Assembly (NCBI GenBank): GCA_945862545.1
Contig: CAMAYS010000081.1
Location: forward strand, 1-9,235
Direction of reading: 5' to 3'
Source of the DNA: Casp-actino8 sp945862545
GTDB taxonomy: Bacteria; Actinomycetota; Acidimicrobiia; Acidimicrobiales; Ilumatobacteraceae
Length of the DNA: 9,235 nt
The translations under genes and the position numbers were made by a program. Shown piece by piece: positions 1 to 4,962 of this stretch. Positions within the stretch are counted from its first letter, which is position 1; the number at the start of each line of letters is the position of its first letter. The notes beneath the pieces were generated by a model. It was not told where the DNA came from. It worked only from the letters and a program-made list of their open reading frames with translations, and ran no database searches.

Positions 1-762
1 CAACGCGCCGAGGCTCATACCATCGCCGCAAATATTGACGTCGTGTTTTTGTTGCATGCTTTGGTTTCACCGCCGAACCAGCGTCGCCTTGAACGAGAAT
101 TAGTTTTGGCTTTCGATAGCGGAGCCACACCAGTATTGATTTTGACCAAACTCGACTTAATGGAAAGTGCAGAGGCGGTTGATCACTGCGTGAACACTCT
201 TGAAGCGGTGGCACCTGGTGTGGATATCCACGTCGTGAGTGGAATCCGTGGTGATGGTCTTGACGCCTTACTGCAATATGCGAGCGGCTACCGAACTGTT
301 GCGCTGCTCGGTGCGAGCGGTGTTGGCAAGAGCACGATTGTGAACACTTTGGTTGGCGGTCAAGTTCAGAGCACGGCGGCAGTGCGTGAGGGTGATCAGC
401 GCGGGCGCCACACAACAACGGCTGTGCAATTAGTGGCGCTACCTTCCGAGCCTGTTGGTGAGGCAGGTTGGTTGATCGACACCCCAGGTGTGCGTGCGGT
501 GAGCTTGTGGTCCAGCGGTACCGGAATCGAACGTGCCTTCGCTGATATTTTTGCCTTATCAGAGAAGTGTCGTTTTCGTGATTGTAAGCACGAGGAAGAA
601 CCAGGTTGTGCGGTCTCTGCAGCGGTCACTCATGGAACGGTCGATCCGCGACGCTTGGACAGCATGAAACGTTTGGTTGCTGAAGAGGCTTCACTAGAAG
701 AAGAACAAAAAGCTCGACTCAAAGTTGAAGATCGTCGTGGCTTTCGCAAACGCAAACCTTAA
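1..762 (+). CDS. rsgA: Ribosome small-subunit-dependent GTPase RsgA, 3' part
   Basis: This is the C-terminal 253 codons of RsgA (YjeQ), the GTPase that checks late 30S subunit assembly. The frame is open to the first base of the window, so the start and the N-terminal OB-fold lie outside. Seen in window numbering: the circularly permuted motif order G4-G1-G3, with TKLD at residues 49-52, P-loop GASGVGKS at 104-111, a G2-like stretch GRHTTT, and DTPG at 160-163. A C-terminal zinc knuckle follows with C190, C195, H197 and C203. The tail is basic (RKRKP), as is common in the family. Permuted motifs plus the zinc knuckle are diagnostic of RsgA, so the family call is firm. It converges on the STAS gene with a 13-bp gap. 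I saw no frameshift or truncation at the 3' end. Confidence 0.95.
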   Translation, partial: QRAEAHTIAANIDVVFLLHALVSPPNQRRLERELVLAFDSGATPVLILTKLDLMESAEAVDHCVNTLEAVAPGVDIHVVSGIRGDGLDALLQYASGYRTVALLGASGVGKSTIVNTLVGGQVQSTAAVREGDQRGRHTTTAVQLVALPSEPVGEAGWLIDTPGVRAVSLWSSGTGIERAFADIFALSEKCRFRDCKHEEEPGCAVSAAVTHGTVDPRRLDSMKRLVAEEASLEEEQKARLKVEDRRGFRKRKP

Positions 763-774
763 GGTCCGATTTTT
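756..774. terminator. Possible weak terminator between convergent rsgA and STAS gene
   Basis: A perfect 10-bp palindrome, ACCTTAAGGT (756-765), spans the rsgA stop codon. Four bases later comes a run of five T (770-774) on the plus strand. As RNA the palindrome would leave only about three stem pairs, so this is at best a weak intrinsic terminator for rsgA. It is listed because it is the only candidate between the two convergent genes. Confidence 0.2.
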
Positions 775-775
775 A

Positions 776-1108
776 CTACTTGGTGATCTCGGACACGGAA
801 GTTGTGATGGGGATAATGAGATCTAATTTTGTGCGGCGCAAATAACTGCAAATATTTTGGCTTGTACAAACAATATGCAGCGAAGTATTTTTGGCCCGCA
901 AGCGAGCAGCGAAGCCGAGTAGAAGTCCTAAGGCGGGATCATCAAGAACGGTGATCCCATCAAGATCAAGAACGATCTGCTGATGATCCTCGATTGTCGC
1001 TTGGGTCAGCACATCACTGAGTTTGGGCAAAGTTGAGAGGTCAAGTTCACCGCTAAAACTGATGACAGCAATGTCACCTATGAGATCAGTACGTGCGGAT
1101 AACTGCAT
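776..1108 (-). CDS. Single-domain STAS protein (anti-sigma factor antagonist-like) at the end of the tad operon
   Basis: A 110-residue protein consisting only of a STAS domain, the fold of SpoIIAA/RsbV anti-anti-sigma factors. Family signs are the early strand with SGELDLST (residues 19-26), a central LDLDGITVLDDPALG (47-61) and the following helix GFAARLRA. In SpoIIAA-type proteins the central motif reads DSSGLG and its first Ser is phosphorylated by the partner anti-sigma kinase. Here the same positions are D56-D57-P58-A59-L60-G61, so the phospho-acceptor is an Asp and the next hydroxyl residue is a Pro. A canonical phosphorylation switch therefore looks impossible. The ATG lies 4 bp after the tadE stop, so it is probably co-transcribed and translationally coupled; the SD is weak (AGG about 8 nt upstream). 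The partner is not in the window. It could be a structural STAS module of the pilus locus rather than a sigma regulator. Confidence 0.85.
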   Translation of the reverse strand: MQLSARTDLIGDIAVISFSGELDLSTLPKLSDVLTQATIEDHQQIVLDLDGITVLDDPALGLLLGFAARLRAKNTSLHIVCTSQNICSYLRRTKLDLIIPITTSVSEITK

Positions 1109-1112
1109 GCCA

Positions 1113-1532
1113 TCAACCTAGCGGGGGTTCAAGGAGCATCGAAAAATGCGAACTGATATCAAGGTCGCTGATGAAGCGCCCAATAATGGGTAAGTCGGTG
1201 ACAAGGTGTTGAGTGACGGTGACGGTGACCCACCTCGTGTCGGTTGTGGTTTGAACCGAGATGTCGGACCGCGTTTTGCCGTCAGTCGCACCCGCCAGAG
1301 AGCGCAGGGCCGCAGATTCGGCGGTCTGAGATGGCTGTGCCGAGACCGCCGCAGCGCGCACGCCGTTACGTGCGGCGTTGACCACCTGAACATGCGCGAG
1401 AACGATGACCAATACCTGCATGAGCAGCAGTAGAGAGATCACGACGAGAGGTAGAACCAGGGCGAACTCCACCGTGGCCTGCCCTTCGTCGTCTCTTTGA
1501 GTTGTTTGTTTACGGCAGTTTTGAAATGACAT
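1113..1532 (-). CDS. tadE: TadE-like pseudopilin
   Basis: A 139-residue TadE-type pseudopilin of the Tad/Flp (type IVc) pilus. Seen: a short charged N-terminus, then EGQATVEFALVLPL with G17|Q18 as the predicted class III prepilin cleavage site and Glu at +5 (E22). One hydrophobic segment at about 23-46 is followed by a polar extracytoplasmic domain rich in Thr, Ser and Val. The ATG at 1532 overlaps the end of the pilin gene by 23 bp. A usable SD (AGGTG) lies inside the pilin 3' end, and no other in-frame start exists before the cleavage motif, so the overlap is probably real. In Tad systems TadE is processed by a TadV-type peptidase and acts as a minor pilin in assembly; no such peptidase is encoded here. 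TadE versus TadF/TadG-like cannot be settled from sequence alone. Confidence 0.85.
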   Translation of the reverse strand: MSFQNCRKQTTQRDDEGQATVEFALVLPLVVISLLLLMQVLVIVLAHVQVVNAARNGVRAAAVSAQPSQTAESAALRSLAGATDGKTRSDISVQTTTDTRWVTVTVTQHLVTDLPIIGRFISDLDISSHFSMLLEPPLG

Positions 1533-1734
1533 TGCTGATCACCTGATCGAATAAACGACCGATTTTGCCTGCCCCGCCTCCACCAGTCGCCCAAGCCACT
1601 GCCAAAAGAGCGATGAGTGCGGCTGCCAGCATCACCAACGCGTATTCGGAGGTGGCCTGACCGGAATCCCGCGGACCCATCGAGAGGTGGGGCGTCGTGA
1701 CATATATATAGATGCGTAAGAAAGCGTTATTCAT
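1510..1734 (-). CDS. Flp-type major pilin (small prepilin)
   Basis: A 74-residue prepilin. The frame is open further upstream, but the ATG at 1734 is chosen because GGAG lies 6 nt before it. Seen: a 25-residue leader, then GQATSEYALV with G25|Q26 cleavage, Glu at +5 (E30) and Tyr at +6 (Y31), the E-Y pair typical of Flp pilins. A single hydrophobic helix at 32-49 is followed by a Gly-rich hinge (GGGGAGK) and a short amphipathic tail ending in KLP. The mature protein would be 49 residues, a usual Flp size. Actinobacterial homologues are often filed as DUF4244 or Flp-family hypothetical proteins. It sits 34 bp after tadC and overlaps tadE. It is probably the structural subunit of the pilus; being the only copy in the window, it should be the main one. 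Confidence 0.8.
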   Translation of the reverse strand: MNNAFLRIYIYVTTPHLSMGPRDSGQATSEYALVMLAAALIALLAVAWATGGGGAGKIGRLFDQVISNVISKLP

Positions 1735-1768
1735 AAAAGTCTCCGTGCGAGTAGTGGTTGTGAGGCAG

Positions 1769-2299
1769 TTAGATCGAAAGACGTATCTGCGAAACGGTCC
1801 CGGCAATGGTCGGAACGATGATCAGGACAATGAATGATGGAAGGGTGCAGATCACCAAGGGGAGGCTGAGCCGAATCGGCAATTGTCGAGCAGAAATTTC
1901 CGCGGCGCGGCGCCGACTGAGGCGTGCGTCATTGCCCAACTGAAAGATCAAACTCTCCATGGGAATACCCAGGCGGTCTCCAGCCGACAGAACTTCGCAT
2001 AGGGGTCGCGTAGCAGGCCCGATGTGTTGGGGAAGTTCTCGCAAGGCATCTGTGAAACGTTGGCCGAGCGCCATTTTCTCGGTGACTACGAGAAACACTG
2101 GCCGCATCACTTGGGGTGCGTGCAAACTGAGGAAATGAATTCCTTGCACTGGGCTATAGCCGGCACGCAGGGCGGCCATCAGGAGGTCCACGCATTGCGG
2201 CCAAGCGTCCATCATTTCAGTTTCACGTCGTTGACGAAGGCGTGCTTTGGTGCGTCGCCAGAAGAGAAATAATCCAACGAGAGCCGCAATAAAAATCAC
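1769..2299 (-). CDS. tadC: TadC-like type II secretion F-domain membrane platform protein
   Basis: A 176-residue inner-membrane platform protein with one T2SSF (GspF-like) domain. Seen: an N-terminal hydrophobic segment (2-14), a basic stretch, then the domain core (about 33-125) with LLMAALRAGYSP and ALGQRFTDALRELP. A helix reading RAAEISARQLPIRL leads into the C-terminal membrane segment (145-168), a pattern typical of TadC. The start is GTG at 2299, overlapping the tadB stop as GTGA, a classic coupling signal. At 176 residues it is much shorter than the roughly 300 of many TadC proteins; the N-terminal membrane region is reduced to one helix. With TadB it should form the platform on which the TadA ATPase acts. 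TadB/TadC assignment rests partly on gene order. Confidence 0.85.
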   Translation of the reverse strand: MIFIAALVGLFLFWRRTKARLRQRRETEMMDAWPQCVDLLMAALRAGYSPVQGIHFLSLHAPQVMRPVFLVVTEKMALGQRFTDALRELPQHIGPATRPLCEVLSAGDRLGIPMESLIFQLGNDARLSRRRAAEISARQLPIRLSLPLVICTLPSFIVLIIVPTIAGTVSQIRLSI

Positions 2300-2901
2300 G
2301 AGTTAATCAACTTCTTTGTCCACATTCGGCCAACAAGGTTGAGTCCAATGCCGAGAGCAAGACATGTCCAACCCAATGGTGTGGCCAACATTGTTTTTCG
2401 AATTGCGGGACTATCACTCACAATCCATGCGGCACATACAACAGGCAACCATGTAATCAAGCGCGTTGATGCCATAGCTGTTGATGCCTGAGCTTGGCGA
2501 TCTTGGCGCGCATAGGAGCGGTCAAGCAAGGTATCAATGAGTGCATCAATGTGATGCGCGGCATCACCTCCAACTTCGCTGGCTAGGGACATGACATGAA
2601 GAACGACGGATAGATCACCTGCTGGGTTTTGCTTTTCATCGGCCTCTATCAAGTAGTTGCATGCTTGGTTGAGGGATTGTCCATTATTGATGGCGGCCGC
2701 TAAGCGAATCAGCAGATCACATGGTTCGGTGATGCTCGCCTGATGGAGCGATGAGACGAGAGATTGACCTGAGCGCAATGAACGAGTCATTGCCGAAAGA
2801 GAATCAATGATGTTTTCGTTACCGAATGAGGCGGCTTGTGTGAGCCGACGCTTAATGCGTTGTCGTTGTGTGAATCGAGAAAAGAAATCGGGGATAGTCA
2901 T
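2296..2901 (-). CDS. tadB: TadB-like type II secretion F-domain membrane platform protein
   Basis: About 201 residues, the first of two adjacent T2SSF-domain proteins. Seen: a basic N-terminus (RQRIKRRL), a T2SSF core (IIDSLSAMTRSLRSGQSLVSSL, then LASEVGGDAAHHIDALIDTLLDR), and two C-terminal hydrophobic helices at roughly 149-162 and 175-190 ending in KKLINS. I chose the ATG at 2901, one base after the tadA stop (TGATATG), because coupling is likely; no clear SD is present. An in-frame ATG at 2952 would add 17 residues and overlap tadA by 50 bp. Compared with usual TadB proteins (around 300 residues) the N-terminal membrane helices are missing. It should pair with TadC in the platform complex. 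Confidence 0.82.
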   Translation of the reverse strand: MTIPDFFSRFTQRQRIKRRLTQAASFGNENIIDSLSAMTRSLRSGQSLVSSLHQASITEPCDLLIRLAAAINNGQSLNQACNYLIEADEKQNPAGDLSVVLHVMSLASEVGGDAAHHIDALIDTLLDRSYARQDRQAQASTAMASTRLITWLPVVCAAWIVSDSPAIRKTMLATPLGWTCLALGIGLNLVGRMWTKKLINS

Positions 2902-2902
2902 A

Positions 2903-3838
2903 TCAGTGGTGGAGATAATCCACACGCGTTGTTGAGCCATCAACATCACCATTGAGATGAGCGACTTCGGCGATCACTCGGGCACCATAACGTTGACGTT
3001 TCATATGAATCACGAAACCAATTGCCGAAGAAACCATATGTCGCGCATCTTGAAGGGTCCACCCTGGGGCAGCCTGCATCGTCAGTAAGTCGAGGCGGTG
3101 CAGTCCATCGATTGCCGAATTGGCGTGCAGTGTGGCCAAGCATTTGGAATGCCCCGTGTTCATTGCCTGAACAAGGGTCAGGGCTTCAATGCCGCGTACC
3201 TCACCGACGACCAGGCGGTCGGGACGCAAACGTAACGCAGTACGTAACAGATCATTCATTGTGATTTGGCCGCGCCCTTCTGCTGTGGCTGAACGGGTTT
3301 CCAAGCGCACCATATGAGGATGCTGAACAGTGAGTTCGTGAGTATCTTCAAGAACGACAAAACGTTCAATGTCGTGGGGGATTGACATCATGGCGGCGAG
3401 TAAAGATGTCTTACCCGAACCAGTGGCGCCGGTGATCAAGATATTTTCCATACTGTTGAGAACGGTGTGCATGACCTCTGTCAAGTGCGTTTCGTGCTCA
3501 GGTGGCACGAAATCAGATATTGAAAAAGCAACCTTGCGAAATAGGCGAAAGGCGACGCATGTACCGTGTACCGCTATCGGATGAATGACGGCGCACACAC
3601 GCGTTCCATCGGGTAATCGCGCGTCAACTATCGGTGATAAACGATCCAGTCGACGCCCCAATGGTGTGAGAATTCTTTCGAGAGCGGTTTCAATTTGTCC
3701 TGGTAAAAGGTCGGCACCGCGTTCAAGGTTCCCGCAGCGTTCAATCCAGACTTCGGTGTTGTTGTTCACCAAGATGTCAGTCACTGATTGATCGCCGAAA
3801 TAGCGAGTGATCTCGTCGGGTAGCAAACGTGTGTTCAT
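2903..3838 (-). CDS. tadA: TadA/CpaF-type pilus assembly ATPase
   Basis: A secretion ATPase of the CpaF/TadA branch that powers Tad pilus assembly from the cytoplasmic face. From Met at 3838 (311 residues): an N-terminal domain with TDILVNNNTEVWIE, the PDGTRV segment typical of CpaF, Walker A GATGSGKT at 137-144, Asp box LEDTHE at 163-168, atypical Walker B RLVVGEVRG at 208-216, and His box ATLHANS around 236-242. All motifs are intact. CpaF proteins are often 400 or more residues; this one has a short N-terminus. The start at 3838 leaves 10 bp after the tadZ stop; an ATG at 3862 would add 8 residues and overlap tadZ. Neither start has a strong SD. Confidence 0.93.
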   Translation of the reverse strand: MNTRLLPDEITRYFGDQSVTDILVNNNTEVWIERCGNLERGADLLPGQIETALERILTPLGRRLDRLSPIVDARLPDGTRVCAVIHPIAVHGTCVAFRLFRKVAFSISDFVPPEHETHLTEVMHTVLNSMENILITGATGSGKTSLLAAMMSIPHDIERFVVLEDTHELTVQHPHMVRLETRSATAEGRGQITMNDLLRTALRLRPDRLVVGEVRGIEALTLVQAMNTGHSKCLATLHANSAIDGLHRLDLLTMQAAPGWTLQDARHMVSSAIGFVIHMKRQRYGARVIAEVAHLNGDVDGSTTRVDYLHH

Positions 3839-3848
3839 GGTCGGATGA

Positions 3849-4508
3849 TCACATTGAAACAAGATGGGTCAGTAACGGGGAGAGTGCTGCACTCAAGGCA
3901 GGTGGAATACGCGAATGCAATAGGCCCGAGTCGACACGTCGTGCGATTTCTGGATCTAAAGCGATCTCTGCGACAACTTCTGTTTTCAATACTGACTGCA
4001 CATCTCGTCGGGTGAGAACTCGGTCTCCACCAGTGATCAAGATCACGCCAGTCGTCGAGCGATTTTGCTCAACGGCTTTTCGTAGTGCGAGATAGCACGG
4101 ACGAATGATGAGATAATTCGTGTCGGCAACTTCCCACAATGTTTTGGAGACTGACGAGATGCCTGCATCAACGACAATGTTGATTGCTTGATCATGAATT
4201 TGGCTCAAAGCCCGTGAGAGATAATTCCAGTCTCCTGAATTGTGATCGGGGAGTAGTTCAACTCCACGCGCCGCGACAGATAAATTTCTGCCGCATTTCA
4301 TCAGCAGGTCACCAAACTCAAGTTGCATCTTGTTAGACATCCATTCGCTGATTCCATGCTCAGGTGTTGTCAGGCCCAAGAGCGCCGGTTGATCGCCAGC
4401 GAGATCGACAAGGATTGTCGGGGTAGTGAGTGCGCTAACGGCGGCTAATGCGGCAGCCACGACGGATGTCCCCGAACCACCTTTGCAGGACCAGCAAATC
4501 GTGAACAT
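3849..4508 (-). CDS. tadZ: TadZ/CpaE-like MinD-family protein with altered P-loop
   Basis: 219 residues of the ParA/MinD-like P-loop fold, first gene of the tad operon and therefore probably TadZ/CpaE, which positions the pilus machine in the cell. Seen: the deviant Walker A near the N-terminus reads CKGGSGTS (8-15). The signature Lys (K9) is kept, but the P-loop Lys is replaced by T14. Next come ILVDLAGDQPALLGL (A' region) and INIVVDAG (switch II-like). Many CpaE/TadZ proteins carry a degenerate ATPase site, so the change fits the family but suggests weak or no hydrolysis. A receiver-like N-terminal domain, found in some CpaE proteins, is absent. The start at 4508 is chosen because GGGGAA lies 3 nt upstream; an upstream in-frame TTG (4565) would add 19 residues that look unrelated to the fold. 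Confidence 0.8.
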   Translation of the reverse strand: MFTICWSCKGGSGTSVVAAALAAVSALTTPTILVDLAGDQPALLGLTTPEHGISEWMSNKMQLEFGDLLMKCGRNLSVAARGVELLPDHNSGDWNYLSRALSQIHDQAINIVVDAGISSVSKTLWEVADTNYLIIRPCYLALRKAVEQNRSTTGVILITGGDRVLTRRDVQSVLKTEVVAEIALDPEIARRVDSGLLHSRIPPALSAALSPLLTHLVSM

Positions 4509-4553
4509 GGCTTCCCCAATCGAAAGTTTGAAATCAGAGGGGAAGTTCGGCGA

Positions 4554-4566
4554 CTTGAAATTCAAG
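4554..4566. repeat. 13-bp palindrome upstream of tadZ
   Basis: CTTGAA-A-TTCAAG is a perfect inverted repeat with 6-bp arms around one central A. It lies 46 bp before the chosen tadZ start, in the leader of the tad operon. This is the size and shape of a dimeric regulator's operator, but no regulator is known here and no clear promoter hexamers could be placed around it. Confidence 0.35.
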
Positions 4567-4598
4567 CATCACAATGTGGCGCAACACGATGTGGGAGT

Positions 4599-4616
4599 AC
4601 CGCCACTTGAGGCGGT
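4599..4616. repeat. Hairpin-forming inverted repeat between the small peptide gene and tadZ
   Basis: ACCGCC-ACTTGA-GGCGGT has six perfectly paired GC-rich positions and a 6-nt loop. On the minus strand it starts about 20 nt after the stop of the 24-codon gene and about 90 nt before tadZ. No T-run follows on either strand, so a simple intrinsic terminator is not supported. It could be an attenuating or mRNA-processing structure in the tad leader. Confidence 0.35.
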
Positions 4617-4635
4617 GACAGGTGGCTGAAATGAA

Positions 4636-4710
4636 TCAGGCTGATTGGAGCTTTTTGACCGCAGCGGCGACCAAAGCAACCAAGGCAACGAGCATGATGA
4701 GCTTCTTCAT
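4636..4710 (-). CDS. 24-residue hydrophobic peptide, possible short DLW-39-like membrane peptide
   Basis: An ATG-to-TGA frame of 24 codons. The peptide begins MKKLIML, continues with a run of Val, Ala and Leu, and ends VKKLQSA. It is a single hydrophobic helix of about 15 residues bracketed by KK on both sides. The start MKKL, hydrophobic core and KKLQ end resemble the small DLW-39-type peptides of actinobacteria, which often lie beside tRNA genes, but the DLW part itself is absent, so the family link is tentative. A -10-like TATCCT (4718-4723, minus strand) ends 7 nt before the ATG, consistent with a leaderless transcript; no SD is visible. It is divergent from the tRNA-Sec gene and 127 bp upstream of tadZ. 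Very short frames arise by chance, so confidence is moderate. Confidence 0.5.
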   Translation of the reverse strand: MKKLIMLVALVALVAAAVKKLQSA

Positions 4711-4743
4711 GAACCCAAGGATACAGCGCAGAACCGAGGCGGC

Positions 4744-4749
4744 TACCCT
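4744..4749 (+). promoter_or_regulatory. -10-like hexamer of the tRNA-Sec gene
   Basis: TACCCT ends 7 nt before the first base of the mature tRNA, as expected for a -10 box that starts transcription at or near the tRNA 5' end. No convincing -35 box is visible 16-18 nt upstream, where the divergent peptide promoter region also lies. Confidence 0.35.
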
Positions 4750-4756
4750 AAAGGAT

Positions 4757-4852
4757 GGAGGTGTCCGGGTACCTGGTGGGCTCCGCCGCCTTCAAAGCGG
4801 TTGGGACGAGTGAACCTCGTCCGGCGGGTTCGATTCCCGTCCACCTCCGCCA
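4757..4852 (+). tRNA. selC: tRNA-Sec, anticodon TCA, CCA encoded
   Basis: A 96-nt selenocysteine tRNA that reads UGA with SelB. Seen: acceptor strand GGAGGTG (4757-4763) pairing with CACCTCC (4842-4848); anticodon loop CTTCAAA with anticodon TCA at 4792-4794 on a five-layer stem (4785-4789 with 4797-4801, one G·U); and a long variable arm of seven perfect pairs (GGACGAG/CTCGTCC, 4804-4810 and 4816-4822). The T loop is TTCGATT (4829-4835). Discriminator G4849 and an encoded CCA follow. The T stem gives six pairs (4823-4828 with 4836-4841), so acceptor plus T arm total 13 layers, as expected for tRNA-Sec. Odd points: layer 8 is T4764 opposite C4841 in the standard 8+5 scheme, and the D stem has only about four pairs, two of them G·U. 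The anticodon, long arm and 13-layer helix make the identity secure; it implies that selA, selB and selD exist elsewhere. Confidence 0.95.
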
Positions 4853-4856
4853 AACA

Positions 4857-4890
4857 GTTCAACGTCGAGCCGTTCAATGTCAAGCCGTTC
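4857..4890. repeat. 15-bp tandem repeat, 2.3 copies
   Basis: GTTCAACGTCGAGCC (4857-4871) is followed directly by GTTCAATGTCAAGCC (4872-4886) and then GTTC. The two full units match at 13 of 15 positions. It lies 4 bp after the tRNA CCA end. Probably a local duplication; no function is evident. Confidence 0.6.
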
Positions 4891-4931
4891 TAGGTAGGAA
4901 ACCGTACGTTTTGCGCTTAGAAACCTACCTA
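4891..4931. repeat. Inverted repeat between convergent selC and sigma-factor genes
   Basis: TAGGTAGG (4891-4898) and CCTACCTA (4924-4931) are perfect 8-bp arms around a 25-nt spacer. A competing smaller stem, CTTAG/CTAAG (4916-4920 with 4929-4933), overlaps it. The position between the 3' ends of two convergent genes fits a bidirectional termination or RNA 3'-end structure, but no T-run follows on either strand, so intrinsic termination is not shown. The rest of 4853-4962 holds nothing else I can support. Confidence 0.45.
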
Positions 4932-4962
4932 AGACGTGGAACCTACCGAGAAGGCGCAGAAC

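Noticed and set aside
1118..1393. Minus-strand 91-codon frame inside tadE
   Set aside because: It is a +1 shadow of tadE with Arg/Pro-rich composition and no start signal; tadE has a clear prepilin motif.
1735..1806. 24-codon N-terminal extension of the pilin
   Set aside because: It overlaps the tadC 3' end, and the internal ATG at 1734 has a well-placed GGAG; Flp prepilins have short leaders.
4757..4852. Reading the tRNA as tRNA-Ser (long variable arm)
   Set aside because: The anticodon is TCA, which would read UGA, and the acceptor plus T arm has 13 layers, both specific to tRNA-Sec.
4853..4962. Possible attachment site or island boundary at the tRNA 3' end
   Set aside because: No integrase, no direct repeat of the tRNA 3' end and no change in gene character are visible; the following gene is a core sigma factor.
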